A stretch of 45,518 nucleotides of DNA from Flavobacteriaceae bacterium (lineage in GTDB: Bacteria > Bacteroidota > Bacteroidia > Flavobacteriales > Flavobacteriaceae), in assembly GCA_009886755.1 (NCBI GenBank), contig QXYU01000011.1:1-45518 (forward strand), written 5' to 3'. This document shows positions 17,350 through 27,525 of this stretch, in pieces (within the stretch, counting starts at the first letter, position 1; the number at the start of each line of letters is the position of its first letter). The translations under genes were made by a program, and so were the position numbers. The notes beneath the pieces are model-generated. The model saw only the letters and a program-made list of their open reading frames with translations. It ran no database searches and was not told the DNA's origin.

Positions 17350-20124
17350 CTAAAACCACTTCCGGGTAAACAAGGTCATTATCTGTTTTGGTTGAATGGT
17401 CAACACTAATCGCAGGTCACGTGCATACGCATTATTATTGAGTTCAAATCCAAAATTGCTATAGACTGGAAAATATACTTCTAGATAATCTGGAACAAGA
17501 TTTAAGCGAATCCCAGTACCCCAATAGCTTTTTAGCGGGTGATGGTAGTTCTTTGCTAAAGTTATGTCTCCATAGACTTCAATCCACTTCCAGAGACTCA
17601 GCATAAGATTGGTGCTTAATAGGTAATCCCCTACATTGGGATCGGTGATGTTGGATTTGAGCCCTCCTTCCGCGAGAATAAACTGCTGGCTGTAGAAGCC
17701 AGTGGTGTCTGAACGTCCGAGGTATTGATATTGATAAAGATAATCGTTGGGGCGTGTCAAACTGAAATCAAAAAAGCCATCATTTTCAACTTTGTTTGAC
17801 AAAAATTTACCAGCAAAAAACCGAGCTTGAAATTGGCGACCACTGGTAAATAGTTTCCGGTAATCAAGGTTAAATCGAATCTTGCTAAACGAATTGGCCA
17901 ATTCCAAACTGCCTCCAAAAGTGAGATGGTTGATGGCGGCCTTATTAGAATAAAGGTGCTCCACTTTAAACACACCGTATTCTGGGGAAGTGTCAACTCC
18001 CGCTGCGATTTCTTTCGAAATACTATACCAAGAAGCACTTAGAACCTGTCGTTTGTTGGAACGAAAGTCTGGGGTTCGGAAGAAGAAAGCAAGTTGGGGG
18101 GCAATAACATTGTATCGAAGACCAGATGCGTAGTGATAACTAGATCCTCCAAGAGCAATTGTGGTGAGGTAATTCTTTCGTTCCAAAGAATTAAATCGGG
18201 CTGAGAGACTGTAACTTCCCACTAGATTTTCTTCCAAAAAAGAATACTGGGGGCGAATGTCTATTTTAAAATTTTGACGTGTAAGTTTTTTATTGTGCAG
18301 ACGCAATCCCAGGGATATTCCGTCATAGGCATTATAATTGTTAATGGGATTAACAAAGAGTTGATTGCGATTGGGAACCTCTATATCTTTAACGAATTTA
18401 AGAGAAAAAGGCTTTTTAAAAAGCTTTGATTGGGTCGATTTCCAGTTGTTTTCTTTGTTCGATTCAGGCAATCCAATAAATGGATTTACAGCTACTTGAT
18501 TTGATTTCCCCTTATCAAAAACCCACAGGCTATCGGGGTGAGGAATCACCCATTTTTCCCGAAGAACCTCTGTGTCTTTCAATAAACTAACTTTTACAGG
18601 AATCAGGCGATTGGTTTTTTCGGTAATTTGAATTTGGATTTGATCTTTTCCAAGTTTCTTTTGTCGCAAACGAAAATCAAGCCCTAATCTTGTGTGGATG
18701 TATTCGTCATAAAACCATTGAATATCAACGGAGTCTTCTTGATGGAAAACAGCTTTAAGAGCTTCGGTGTTATTGCTTTGGGCTAAGTCTTGGAGAATCT
18801 TTCGAAATTCAGGATCCCCCATATAAGATTCTAGATAACGCAATCCAATCCCCACGTGGTAAGGGATCGCAATTCGTTCATTAAAACGCGATAATTTTGA
18901 CTTTTCACTGGCGGCTTCTTGATGTAAATTATTCCGAAGCACGAACTCAGTATAAGTCATGAAGCCATCATTAAAAGGCATTTTAGCGATTCCATAAGTA
19001 CGTAAATAGAAGATATTGGATAATTCTCCCATAAAACGCAGGGAAGGGTAGTAGGTCTCAATATACTTTATCACCAAATAAACGGGCAAGCCCTCTAGCA
19101 ACCACTGATTTTCTCTTTTGGGAAGGGCTAACTGTTGTTGAAAATAGTTTCGAGCAAAGACTTTAACGATTTTAAGTTCGTTAAGTAATGACTTGGAAAA
19201 GGGGCTTAGGAAGGCCGGTAATTGGTTCAAACCATAGAAAGGATGTTTGTTGTAAGCCTCTTTGGTAATTACGAATTGCTTTGAATCATTCAATCCCAGC
19301 TCAGTGTTTAGAAAGCGATATATTTTTTGAAACTGTCGCTGCGATTCTTCGTGCATTTGATCGGGATAATCAATATCAGAAAAGATTCGCACACCATTGT
19401 CCAGTTGGTGATCAAAAAAATCTTCTTTTGTGTTTAGCCAAAAAGAGGGGCAGTCAATGGATCGCCCGCTCCAAAGCGAGTTGTTTTGACGAGGAAGGGC
19501 GCTAACTGCCTGATAGTTTGAAGGCACCTGCAAAGTGATTCGGTACTGGGCGGGTAAATGTTGCTGATCGTCCAAATTCAGATTGCTGATTAACGAATTG
19601 GATTCCGTTTCAGGCCCCGTATAGGTCAATAGCCATTCACGAAGTTGAAAAGAAGCCTCATTTTCATTGAAGCCATAGCCCGAAAAGCGTGCATCGGGCA
19701 AAGTGAGTTGGTAGCGCATCAAAAGATCAATTCCTTTTTCGAGTGCTTCGGTTGGAATAATGAGTCCCAATTGATCTGGGTGCCCTTCTGGTCGAAACCA
19801 TCTTAAAGTATTGTCATTTGCTTTGATCTCAAATATACGCGTAGCCCCCAAGCGATTTTTAACAGCCAAATAGAAACGACGATCAAACTCTTCTGCAAAT
19901 CGATTTGCTAGCGGGGTTTTAGAGCTGCTATAGGCGTGATTCCAGTCATTGAAGTACAAGGTGTCATTTACAAGTAAATGTGGCTCTATATGTACTTTTT
20001 GGTTAACAACGACCTGCTTCTTTTCAATGTTTAAAGCAGCATCAATATTATACGACACTCCAGATTGCGACCATCCCATGGAAATAGAGAAAAGGAAGAA
20101 AAAAATGAGAGGACGTAGCTCCAT
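17350..20124 (-). CDS. M1-peptidase-like outer-membrane protein without the zinc site
   Basis: The 924-residue product begins with a signal peptide (MELRPLIFFFLFSISMGWSQ). Residues 21 to about 480 follow the layout of M1 metallopeptidases: a beta-rich N-terminal domain (EASFQLREWLLTYTGPE), a helical domain with WLLEGLPVYL (341-350) and a later QWFYDEYIHTRLGLDF. In M1 enzymes the Glu of this WxxEG motif is the third zinc ligand and HEXXH precedes it by 18 residues; that place (321-325) reads KVFAR, so the zinc site is lost. From about 590 to the end, alternating aromatic strands (DYLEVYFPVYSNFGFELN, DLRLVLTIQP) ending in Phe suggest an outer-membrane barrel. It starts 2 bp after the LOG gene. 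Enzyme activity is unlikely; a binding or transport role is possible. Confidence 0.75.
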   Translation of the reverse strand: MELRPLIFFFLFSISMGWSQSGVSYNIDAALNIEKKQVVVNQKVHIEPHLLVNDTLYFNDWNHAYSSSKTPLANRFAEEFDRRFYLAVKNRLGATRIFEIKANDNTLRWFRPEGHPDQLGLIIPTEALEKGIDLLMRYQLTLPDARFSGYGFNENEASFQLREWLLTYTGPETESNSLISNLNLDDQQHLPAQYRITLQVPSNYQAVSALPRQNNSLWSGRSIDCPSFWLNTKEDFFDHQLDNGVRIFSDIDYPDQMHEESQRQFQKIYRFLNTELGLNDSKQFVITKEAYNKHPFYGLNQLPAFLSPFSKSLLNELKIVKVFARNYFQQQLALPKRENQWLLEGLPVYLVIKYIETYYPSLRFMGELSNIFYLRTYGIAKMPFNDGFMTYTEFVLRNNLHQEAASEKSKLSRFNERIAIPYHVGIGLRYLESYMGDPEFRKILQDLAQSNNTEALKAVFHQEDSVDIQWFYDEYIHTRLGLDFRLRQKKLGKDQIQIQITEKTNRLIPVKVSLLKDTEVLREKWVIPHPDSLWVFDKGKSNQVAVNPFIGLPESNKENNWKSTQSKLFKKPFSLKFVKDIEVPNRNQLFVNPINNYNAYDGISLGLRLHNKKLTRQNFKIDIRPQYSFLEENLVGSYSLSARFNSLERKNYLTTIALGGSSYHYASGLRYNVIAPQLAFFFRTPDFRSNKRQVLSASWYSISKEIAAGVDTSPEYGVFKVEHLYSNKAAINHLTFGGSLELANSFSKIRFNLDYRKLFTSGRQFQARFFAGKFLSNKVENDGFFDFSLTRPNDYLYQYQYLGRSDTTGFYSQQFILAEGGLKSNITDPNVGDYLLSTNLMLSLWKWIEVYGDITLAKNYHHPLKSYWGTGIRLNLVPDYLEVYFPVYSNFGFELNNNAYARDLRLVLTIQPKQIMTLFTRKWF

Positions 20125-20126
20125 TA

Positions 20127-20816
20127 TTAAAAGTTAGGACGAAAACTGCCTTTTACATGGAATTTGTCAAGTGCAAGCAGTACTTCCTCTGGTGTTTCGA
20201 CAATTTGGATCAAATTTAAGTCTTCTGGGCTGATATTCTTTTCCTTTAACAACTGCTTTTTAATCCAATCCAATAAACCGCCCCAATAACTTTTACCGAC
20301 GAGTATGATCGGGAAGGCTTTGATTTTTTCTGTTTGGATGAGGGTTAAGGCTTCAAACAGTTCGTCCAAGGTACCTAAGCCTCCCGGCATGACCACAAAC
20401 CCTTGAGCGTATTTAACAAACATCACTTTCCGAACAAAAAAATACTCGAAGTTGATCACTTTGTCGGTGTCGATGTAAGGGTTGCTGGTTTGCTCAAAAG
20501 GCAAGTTGATATTAAGTCCGACCGATATGCCATTGGCCTGTTGCGCCCCAAGATTGGCCGCTTCCATTACCCCAGGTCCACCGCCAGAGATGACTCCATA
20601 ACCGTGTTTTGAAATGGCATAGGCGATATCACGAGTTAAGGCGTAGGTAGGGTGATTCACTGGAGTTCGCGCCGATCCAAAAATGGAAACACAAGGCCCA
20701 ATAGCACCTAAACGTTCGTAGCCTTCTACAAACTCACTCATGATTTTAAACAAGGCCCAGGAATCATTTGCTTTAACAGCGCTCCAGTTTTTTTGGGGGT
20801 TTTGGTTGGATGGCAT
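20127..20816 (-). CDS. LOG-family (TIGR00730) nucleotide 5'-monophosphate phosphoribohydrolase-like protein
   Basis: The start is placed at ATG 20816 (MPSNQNPQKNW), one base after the uvrA stop; an ATG at 20837 lies inside uvrA. The 229-residue product has a Rossmann fold with SIFGSARTP, ISGGGPGVMEAANLGA and the family hallmark PGGLGTLDELFEAL (PGGxGTxxE). Members cleave the N-glycosidic bond of nucleoside monophosphates (cytokinin-activating in plants; in bacteria often AMP or other purine nucleotides). The tight spacing with uvrA and the M1-like gene indicates one operon, though no shared function is evident. Confidence 0.9.
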   Translation of the reverse strand: MPSNQNPQKNWSAVKANDSWALFKIMSEFVEGYERLGAIGPCVSIFGSARTPVNHPTYALTRDIAYAISKHGYGVISGGGPGVMEAANLGAQQANGISVGLNINLPFEQTSNPYIDTDKVINFEYFFVRKVMFVKYAQGFVVMPGGLGTLDELFEALTLIQTEKIKAFPIILVGKSYWGGLLDWIKKQLLKEKNISPEDLNLIQIVETPEEVLLALDKFHVKGSFRPNF

Positions 20817-20817
20817 C

Positions 20818-23661
20818 TTATGTGGTTTGGTGTTCAAATTCTTTAGCGAGATATTCCGCTGTATAACTATTTTTAAGCTGAATCAATTCTTCGGGTGTGC
20901 CTTGACCGATGAGCTCTCCACCTCCTTTTCCACCTTCAGGACCGATGTCAATGACATAATCCACTTGTTTGATAACATCAAGGTTGTGTTCAATAATCAA
21001 AACGGTATTGCCCTTGTCAACCAAACGATTGAGCATTTCCATAAGCACACGGATATCTTCAAAATGAAGCCCTGTGGTGGGTTCATCTAAAATGTAAATG
21101 GTATTACCCGTATCGCGTTTGGAGAGTTCTGAGGCCAATTTGATCCGCTGTGCCTCCCCTCCGGATAGGGTAGTAGAGGACTGACCAAGAGCTACATATC
21201 CCAATCCTACCTCTTGTATGGTTTTTAGTTTTTTATAAATCTTGGGAATGGGTTCAAAAAAAGCAACGGATTCATTTATTGTCATTTCCAATACATCGGC
21301 AATGGACTTTCCACGATATCGAATCTCTAGCGTTTCTCGATTGAAACGTTTGCCCTGACAATCTTCACATTCGATATACACATCGGGAAGGAAGTTCATT
21401 TCAATGACCCGCATACCACCGCCTTGACAGGTTTCGCAACGCCCTCCTTTGACATTAAAGCTAAAACGCCCAGGCTTATATCCTCGAATTTGTGCTTCAG
21501 GGGTTTTGGTAAATAAGGTTCTAATTTCACTAAATACCCCAGTATAGGTCGCTGGATTACTTCTGGGAGTTCGCCCAATAGGGCTTTGATTGATATCAAC
21601 CACTTTATCCAAATGTTGTAATCCTGAAATGGAATCATAGTCCAAAGGTTCTTTGACACCATTGAAGTAATGAGCATTTAGGATCGGATAGAGTGTTTCA
21701 TTAATCAATGTGGATTTACCACTGCCCGAAACACCCGTTACTCCTATCATTTTTCCAAGAGGGAGGTCTACCGTGACAGCCTTTAGGTTATTTCCCCGGC
21801 AGCCTTTGAGGGTAATCTTTTTACCGTTGCCTTTACGACGTTTTTTGGGAATGGGAATTTGCTTTTGATGCGTCAGATAGGCAGCGGTGAGTGTGTCTAG
21901 GTTGCTAAGTTCCTGGGGTGGTCCTTCGGAGATGATTTCACCACCGTTTTTCCCAGCATAGGGCCCCATGTCAATAACATGATCGGAGCGCAAGATCATA
22001 TCTTTATCGTGTTCCACAACGATAACCGAATTGCCTAAGTCTCGAAGCGACTCTAGGGATTCGATCAAGCGTTGATTGTCTCTTTGGTGAAGACCAATAC
22101 TAGGCTCATCAAGTATGTAGAGAACTCCTACCAACTGAGAGCCAATTTGCGTAGCCAAGCGAATACGTTGGGCTTCGCCACCCGAAAGCGAACGAGAAGA
22201 GCGATTGATTGTCAAATAGTTGAGCCCTACATCCAAAAGAAAACGCGTTCGGGTTTTAAGTTCTTTAAGCAGCTCGGAGGCTATTATATTTTCGTTGTCG
22301 GATAGCTTGGCTGGGAGCGTGTCAAACCATTCAAATAGATCGACAAGATCCATATCAGATAAATCCCCAATGTTTTGTTCGTCGATTTTAAAGTATTGTG
22401 CTTCTTTTTTTAACCGATTACCTCGGCAAGAGGAACAGCTTTTTTCGTCCATAAAAGCATGCGCCCAGCGCTTTATTCCAGTGGATTCACTATTGCGGTA
22501 TTGGTATTGAATAAAGTTTTCTATGCCTTCGTAATCAATTTTATAATCCCGGGTAATACCCAAGGATTTGGAGGGTATGGCAAATTTTTCCTTGCCGCCT
22601 TTAAGGATGATTTGAAGGGCCGGTCCTGGAATTTTAGAGATCGGATCGTTGAGTGAAAAATCATAACATTTTGCAATAACATCCATTTGCTTGAAGGCCC
22701 AATTGCTTTTGCGTTCTCCTAGCGGTGCAATGCCACCATTGTTGATGGATACGGAGCGGTCTGGGATGATTTTATCTGGATTGAGGACTTGCTGAACTCC
22801 AAGACCTTTACAATCTGGGCACATACCCTTGGGGGAGTTAAAGGAAAAAGTGTTGGGCTCGGGCTTGGGATAGGAAATGCCCGACTCGGGGCACATTAGG
22901 TTACGACTAAAATAGCGTTGCTTATCCGAGTCAAGGTCAATAATCAAAAGGGTATCCTCTCCAAATTCCATGGCTGTAGCCACCGAATCTTCCAAACGTT
23001 TTTCAATATTGGCTGTGGCTTCCATTTTGATCCGATCCACAACCAATTCAATATCGTGGGTCTTGTAGCGATCAACTTTCATTCCTGGGGTCAAGTTGAC
23101 TATCTGACCATCCACACGAGCACGAATAAAGCCTTGTTTGATTAGGTTTTCAAACAGTTCACGATAATGTCCTTTTCGGGATTTCACAATAGGAGCTAGA
23201 AGGGCGATCTTCTTGCCTTCAAACTCTTTTTGAATCAAGGAAAGGATTTGAGCGTCTGTATAGCTAACCATTTTTTTTTGGGTGGTGTAGCTATAGGCGG
23301 TTCCAATTCGGGCATATAAAAGCCTGAGGTAATCGTAGAGTTCTGTGATGGTTCCTACAGTAGAACGAGGACTGCGTGAAGTTGTTTTTTGTTCAATGGC
23401 GATGACAGGGGAAAGTCCGTCTATTTTGTCAACATCCGGTCGTTCTAGATTCCCTAAAAACTGGCGTACATAAGCGGAAAACGTCTCCATATAGCGCCGT
23501 TGCCCTTCTGCATAGATGGTTTCAAAAGCTAACGAAGACTTGCCACTTCCCGATAACCCCGTGATTACCACGAGCTTTTCGCGCGGAATGGCTACGTCTA
23601 TGTTTTTCAGATTGTGAACCCGAGCTCCCTTTACTTCAATTAAATCCTTTTCCTCATTCAT
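20818..23661 (-). CDS. uvrA: Excinuclease ABC subunit A
   Basis: The 947-residue product is full-length UvrA, the damage-recognition ATPase of nucleotide-excision repair. Both ATP sites are present: Walker [11 protein letters not shown] (35-44) and [11 protein letters not shown], signature [12 protein letters not shown] and [12 protein letters not shown], and Walker [14 protein letters not shown] and [13 protein letters not shown]. The second zinc module (CETCQGGG ... CEDCQGKRF) is intact. The first keeps only three of four cysteines: C257, C281 and C284, with Ser at 260 (CPES where many families have CPxC). I believe this is seen in other Bacteroidota UvrA proteins, from memory. It leads a minus-strand operon with the LOG and M1-like genes. 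Confidence 0.97.
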   Translation of the reverse strand: MNEEKDLIEVKGARVHNLKNIDVAIPREKLVVITGLSGSGKSSLAFETIYAEGQRRYMETFSAYVRQFLGNLERPDVDKIDGLSPVIAIEQKTTSRSPRSTVGTITELYDYLRLLYARIGTAYSYTTQKKMVSYTDAQILSLIQKEFEGKKIALLAPIVKSRKGHYRELFENLIKQGFIRARVDGQIVNLTPGMKVDRYKTHDIELVVDRIKMEATANIEKRLEDSVATAMEFGEDTLLIIDLDSDKQRYFSRNLMCPESGISYPKPEPNTFSFNSPKGMCPDCKGLGVQQVLNPDKIIPDRSVSINNGGIAPLGERKSNWAFKQMDVIAKCYDFSLNDPISKIPGPALQIILKGGKEKFAIPSKSLGITRDYKIDYEGIENFIQYQYRNSESTGIKRWAHAFMDEKSCSSCRGNRLKKEAQYFKIDEQNIGDLSDMDLVDLFEWFDTLPAKLSDNENIIASELLKELKTRTRFLLDVGLNYLTINRSSRSLSGGEAQRIRLATQIGSQLVGVLYILDEPSIGLHQRDNQRLIESLESLRDLGNSVIVVEHDKDMILRSDHVIDMGPYAGKNGGEIISEGPPQELSNLDTLTAAYLTHQKQIPIPKKRRKGNGKKITLKGCRGNNLKAVTVDLPLGKMIGVTGVSGSGKSTLINETLYPILNAHYFNGVKEPLDYDSISGLQHLDKVVDINQSPIGRTPRSNPATYTGVFSEIRTLFTKTPEAQIRGYKPGRFSFNVKGGRCETCQGGGMRVIEMNFLPDVYIECEDCQGKRFNRETLEIRYRGKSIADVLEMTINESVAFFEPIPKIYKKLKTIQEVGLGYVALGQSSTTLSGGEAQRIKLASELSKRDTGNTIYILDEPTTGLHFEDIRVLMEMLNRLVDKGNTVLIIEHNLDVIKQVDYVIDIGPEGGKGGGELIGQGTPEELIQLKNSYTAEYLAKEFEHQTT

Positions 23662-23724
23662 AAACCCGGTAAAAATAGTGTTTTCAGCACGAATTAAATA
23701 CGCTACATCTTTTTGTTTTTCAAT

Positions 23725-25392
23725 CTACCAAACGGCGGCTGCATCATCCCCTCGAGGATCGGCGCCTGTACTAATGGCACCATCTTCCGCTATCATAATG
23801 GCATCTACTCGGCCGATAATACGAGTTAATTTTTCCTCGATGTTATAGTTTTTTTCTTGTAAGGGCTGGATTTGGGCTTGGGTAAATCGATTGGGTTCTA
23901 AGACGACTACATCGGGCAACCACTGATGATGGAAACGAGGGGCTTCTACAGCTGCTTGCATCTCCATTCCAAATTCATAGGCATTTAATATGGTTTGAAA
24001 TACGGAGGTAATGATAGTTGAGCCTCCCGGTGTTCCCACAATCATCCATAACTTTCCGTTCTTTTCCACAATGGTTGGTGTCATGGAACTCAGCATCCGC
24101 TTTCCTGGTGCAATGGCATTGGCTTTACTGCCTACCAAGCCAAACATATTGGGAGTGCCAGGTTTGCTACTAAAGTCATCCATTTCGTTGTTGAGGAAAA
24201 AACCGCTGCCTTCCACATATACCTTGGATCCGTAACTTCCATTTAACGTGGTAGTCACCGAAACAGCATTACCGTCTTTGTCTAAGATGGAGTAGTGGGT
24301 GGTTTCATCGCTTTCATTCCACACAATCCCACCGGGTTTGATGGCCGAAGATAAAGTGGCTTGATCCCAGCTAAAATCCAACATTCGTTCTTTTAGATAA
24401 TTCTTATCCATAAGACTATCGATTGGAATGGAAACAAAATCAGGATCTCCCAAGAACTCACTGCGATCCGCATAGGAGCGTCGTTCAGCTTCGATCATGA
24501 CTTGCATCGCTTCGGGAGAATTATGCCCATATTGTCCTATATCATAATCTTCTATCATTCCCATCATTTGCGCCAAGCAAACACCACCACTAGAGGGAGG
24601 AGCCATGGATACTAGGGATAGGTCTTTATATGAAAAACGTAAAGGATCGCGCCAAATAGCTTGGTAGTTCTTTAAATCATCATGAGTGATAATTCCACCT
24701 GTAGCAGCAACTGTTTCTACAATTTGATCGGCTGTTTCGCCTTGGTAAAAACCCGCTCTTCCATGTGCTTGAATCCGTTTTAGAGCACTGGCTAGTTCCG
24801 GATTGAAAACAGTATCTCCTGCTTGATATGGATAAGCGTAACGTGTATTTTTTCCATTGATAAGGATGAATTGCTCTCTTTTGCTGGCGAAACTTCGAGC
24901 TTGTTTTTCAGTAACCACATAGCCCTTTTCTGCCAGCTCAATGGCCGGTTGTACCAGGTCTTTAAAGGGAAGAAAACCTAATTTTTCATGAATATCAGTC
25001 AAACCGGCTACACTGCCTGGAACGCCAACCGCAAGGCCCCCTAGGGTACTTTTGTCAGGAATTACGTTTCCTGTACTATCCAAATACATGTCCCGATCCG
25101 CTGCGTCTGGTGCCTTTTCGCGATAGTCCAAGCTTCCAACGGTTCCGTCTGCTTTGCGATATATTAAAAAGCCGCCGCCGCCAATATTCCCTGCATTGGG
25201 ATAACAAACTGTCAAAGCAAGATGGGTTGCAATCATCGCATCAAATGCATTGCCTCCTTTTTTGAGGATGTCAATGCCAATTTTAGAGGCTTCTGCTCGC
25301 GCTGAAACTAGGGCAGATTGAGGTTGTTCAACAGGAGCATGGCAGCTCCCGACAATGGCTATCGCAAGCCAAGAATATAAGCTTCGAGTCAT
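23725..25392 (-). CDS. ggt: Gamma-glutamyltransferase (lipoprotein)
   Basis: The 555-residue product has a lipoprotein-like signal ending at Cys17 (AIVGSC), placing it at an envelope membrane. It has the Ntn-hydrolase features of GGT: GGNAFDAMIATHLAL, GNIGGGGFLIYR, LDYREKAP, the self-cleavage site at Thr364 in ETTHYSILDKDGNAVSVT, NNEMDDF and MLSSMTPTIV, and a C-terminal GRVDAIMI with GADPRGDDAAAVW. Cleavage before Thr364 would give a large subunit and a 192-residue small subunit. It hydrolyses or transfers the gamma-glutamyl group of glutathione and similar peptides. It lies 12 bp downstream of the AcpH-like gene in the same operon. Confidence 0.95.
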   Translation of the reverse strand: MTRSLYSWLAIAIVGSCHAPVEQPQSALVSARAEASKIGIDILKKGGNAFDAMIATHLALTVCYPNAGNIGGGGFLIYRKADGTVGSLDYREKAPDAADRDMYLDSTGNVIPDKSTLGGLAVGVPGSVAGLTDIHEKLGFLPFKDLVQPAIELAEKGYVVTEKQARSFASKREQFILINGKNTRYAYPYQAGDTVFNPELASALKRIQAHGRAGFYQGETADQIVETVAATGGIITHDDLKNYQAIWRDPLRFSYKDLSLVSMAPPSSGGVCLAQMMGMIEDYDIGQYGHNSPEAMQVMIEAERRSYADRSEFLGDPDFVSIPIDSLMDKNYLKERMLDFSWDQATLSSAIKPGGIVWNESDETTHYSILDKDGNAVSVTTTLNGSYGSKVYVEGSGFFLNNEMDDFSSKPGTPNMFGLVGSKANAIAPGKRMLSSMTPTIVEKNGKLWMIVGTPGGSTIITSVFQTILNAYEFGMEMQAAVEAPRFHHQWLPDVVVLEPNRFTQAQIQPLQEKNYNIEEKLTRIIGRVDAIMIAEDGAISTGADPRGDDAAAVW

Positions 25393-25404
25393 AATACTGA
25401 ATTT

Positions 25405-26019
25405 TTAAATCTCAAAGTACGGTAATTCTTTATAATTCCCAGCGTTGGGGTGCTTTTTACAATAGCCACAGAGAAGGGGAAAAAATTCGAGAAAATCACT
25501 TTCCAAAAGAGAATAGTGCAGCTTTAATTCAGAGATAGAATTTGAAAGCTTAGAGGGGAAACGAGTGCGTTGTTCCATTTGCCAAAGAATCTGTCCCAAT
25601 CCATCAATAGAAGCGTATTTGAGAAACCAATTGCCTTTTCGGATGTGCGGAAGGCGTTTTTCATACACTTCAGGAAGTAAAGGCAAATGGTTTTCCAGTG
25701 TGGTATAAAAATTTTCAGCGAATGAATTCAAAGGCAAGGGATGAAACTTTTTCCAATGGCAGGCTAAAAAATGATCGTAATACATATCTACAATTACCCT
25801 ACTGTAGTGGCGGTAGATAGGAAAGAGAAGGCTAACATGCTTCTTGAAAAGGGCATGCTTATCCGTGTAGGAATCGATGGCGCGGTGCAGAAGGATGCCT
25901 TCTTGTATTTTAATTGGATATTTTTTCCATTCCAATCCCTTAATGTCATCGGCTATAAAATTGCCTAAAGCATGATGGGTATTCGAACCAGACAAGTAAA
26001 TATGAGCTAAATAATTCAC
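25405..26019 (-). CDS. Acyl carrier protein phosphodiesterase (AcpH-like)
   Basis: The 204-residue product opens with MNYLAHIYLSG and GNFIADDIKG, then LHRAIDSYTDKH, FPIYRHYSRVIVDMYYDHFLA and QMEQRTRFP, the pattern of ACP phosphodiesterases, an HD-like fold with His and Asp metal ligands. The enzyme removes the phosphopantetheine arm from ACP. The start is GTG at 26019-26017, supported by the TATCTTTA box only 4 bp upstream and by the family N-terminus. It is divergent from glmM (123 bp) and upstream of ggt. Confidence 0.9.
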   Translation of the reverse strand: MNYLAHIYLSGSNTHHALGNFIADDIKGLEWKKYPIKIQEGILLHRAIDSYTDKHALFKKHVSLLFPIYRHYSRVIVDMYYDHFLACHWKKFHPLPLNSFAENFYTTLENHLPLLPEVYEKRLPHIRKGNWFLKYASIDGLGQILWQMEQRTRFPSKLSNSISELKLHYSLLESDFLEFFPLLCGYCKKHPNAGNYKELPYFEI

Positions 26020-26023
26020 GTTT

Positions 26024-26031
26024 TAAAGATA
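26024..26031 (-). promoter_or_regulatory. -7 box of the AcpH-like gene
   Basis: The minus strand reads TATCTTTA, one mismatch to TAnnTTTG, and ends 4 bases before the GTG start. The transcript would have almost no leader. Confidence 0.45.
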
Positions 26032-26130
26032 CTGGAGTATCGGGATCGAATAGGAAACAGCCAGGATAATTATAAGCAGCTATTGTGGAAAACTAATCTA
26101 TCTTCAAATGGCTCTCATAAAGGGATTGTG

Positions 26131-26138
26131 TACTTTTG
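26131..26138 (+). promoter_or_regulatory. -7 box of glmM
   Basis: TACTTTTG is a full TAnnTTTG match and ends 4 bases before the ATG at 26143, implying a near-leaderless transcript. No clear -33 TTTG is seen. Confidence 0.55.
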
Positions 26139-26142
26139 AGAC

Positions 26143-27525
26143 ATGACGCTAATTAAATCTATCTCCGGAATTCGAGGCACCATCGGCGGACAGCCTGAAG
26201 AAAATTTAACTCCTTTGGATGCCGTTCGTTTTGCAGCGGCCTATGGTACTTGGTTGCTTGATCAAAATCAACAGAAAAAAATAAAAGTTGTCATTGGTAG
26301 AGATGCCCGTTTATCGGGAGCGATGCTTCAAGAATTGGTGCAAAATACTTTGATTGGCCTAGGTGTGGATGTGATCGATGCAGGTTTGTCAACCACCCCA
26401 ACAATCGAAATGGCAGTAGTTTTTGAACAAGCTCAAGGGGGCATTATTTTGACTGCTAGCCACAATCCCAAAGAATGGAACGCCTTAAAGCTACTCAATG
26501 AAAAAGGAGAGTTTATCTCTGCATTGGATGGGGCAACCCTTCTGGCAATGGTTGAAAAAGAAGCCTTTGAATTTGCAGAGGTGGATGCTTTGGGAAAATG
26601 CCACGTTCGCAATGACTTTATCGAGCAGCATATTCAAGCCATCTTAGAGCTGCCATTGGTAAATGTAGGGGCGATTCAAAGTGCTGGATTCAAAGTGGTT
26701 GTCGATGCGGTGAATTCCACAGGAGGGATTTCAATTCCACCGCTATTAAAGGCGTTGGGAGTTGAGATGATACCACTCTATTGCGAACCTACGGGTCATT
26801 TTCCCCACAATCCAGAACCTTTAAAGGAACACTTAGGAGATCTTTGTGCTACAGTAACTAAGGAAAAAGCGGATTTTGGTATTGTAGTGGATCCCGATGT
26901 AGATCGTTTGGCTTTTGTGGACGAAAAAGGACAAATGTTCGGGGAAGAGTACACCCTTGTTACCTGTGCGGACTATGTTTTGTCTAAAACCAAGGGCAAT
27001 ACTGTTTCCAATTTATCTTCTACCCGAGCTTTACGAGTAATCACCGAAAAACATGGAGGAAAGTACACGGCTGCGGCGGTGGGTGAAGTCAACGTGGTTG
27101 TGTCCATGAAAGCAGAAAAGGCTGTCATTGGGGGTGAAGGTAATGGAGGAATCATCTATCCCGAATTACACTATGGTCGCGATGCATTGGTAGGAATCGC
27201 ATTGTTTTTATCCCATTTGGCGGACCGTCAGCAATCTGTTTCCGTGTTAAAGGCTAGCTACCCGTCGTTTTTTATGAGCAAAAACAAAGTGACATTAAAA
27301 GTAGGAATGGATGTAGATGGGATTTTAGAAAAAATAAAAAATGTGTACATAGACCAAAATCCATCAACCATTGATGGAGTTAAAATAGACTTTGATGATC
27401 GATGGATACATTTGCGAAAGTCCAATACAGAACCCATTATTCGAATCTATACCGAAGCCCCCAGTCAAGCTGTTGCTGATGGGCTGGCAGAAACGGTTTT
27501 AAACCAAATCAACGCTTTGATATGA
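26143..27525 (+). CDS. glmM: Phosphoglucosamine mutase (phosphohexomutase family)
   Basis: The 460-residue product is an alpha-D-phosphohexomutase. Visible are SISGIRGTIGG at the N-terminus, the phosphoserine loop TASHNPKEWNALK with Ser106, the metal loop DPDVDRLAFVDE (Asp250, 252 and 254), the sugar-binding loop GGEGNGGIIYPELHYGRDAL, and the phosphate-binding RKSNTEPIIRIYTE. It should convert glucosamine-6-phosphate to glucosamine-1-phosphate for peptidoglycan and lipopolysaccharide precursors. The GEGNGG loop favours GlmM over phosphomannomutase, though the latter remains possible. Its 3' end overlaps the convergent acyltransferase gene by 17 bp. Confidence 0.9.
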   Translation: MTLIKSISGIRGTIGGQPEENLTPLDAVRFAAAYGTWLLDQNQQKKIKVVIGRDARLSGAMLQELVQNTLIGLGVDVIDAGLSTTPTIEMAVVFEQAQGGIILTASHNPKEWNALKLLNEKGEFISALDGATLLAMVEKEAFEFAEVDALGKCHVRNDFIEQHIQAILELPLVNVGAIQSAGFKVVVDAVNSTGGISIPPLLKALGVEMIPLYCEPTGHFPHNPEPLKEHLGDLCATVTKEKADFGIVVDPDVDRLAFVDEKGQMFGEEYTLVTCADYVLSKTKGNTVSNLSSTRALRVITEKHGGKYTAAAVGEVNVVVSMKAEKAVIGGEGNGGIIYPELHYGRDALVGIALFLSHLADRQQSVSVLKASYPSFFMSKNKVTLKVGMDVDGILEKIKNVYIDQNPSTIDGVKIDFDDRWIHLRKSNTEPIIRIYTEAPSQAVADGLAETVLNQINALI

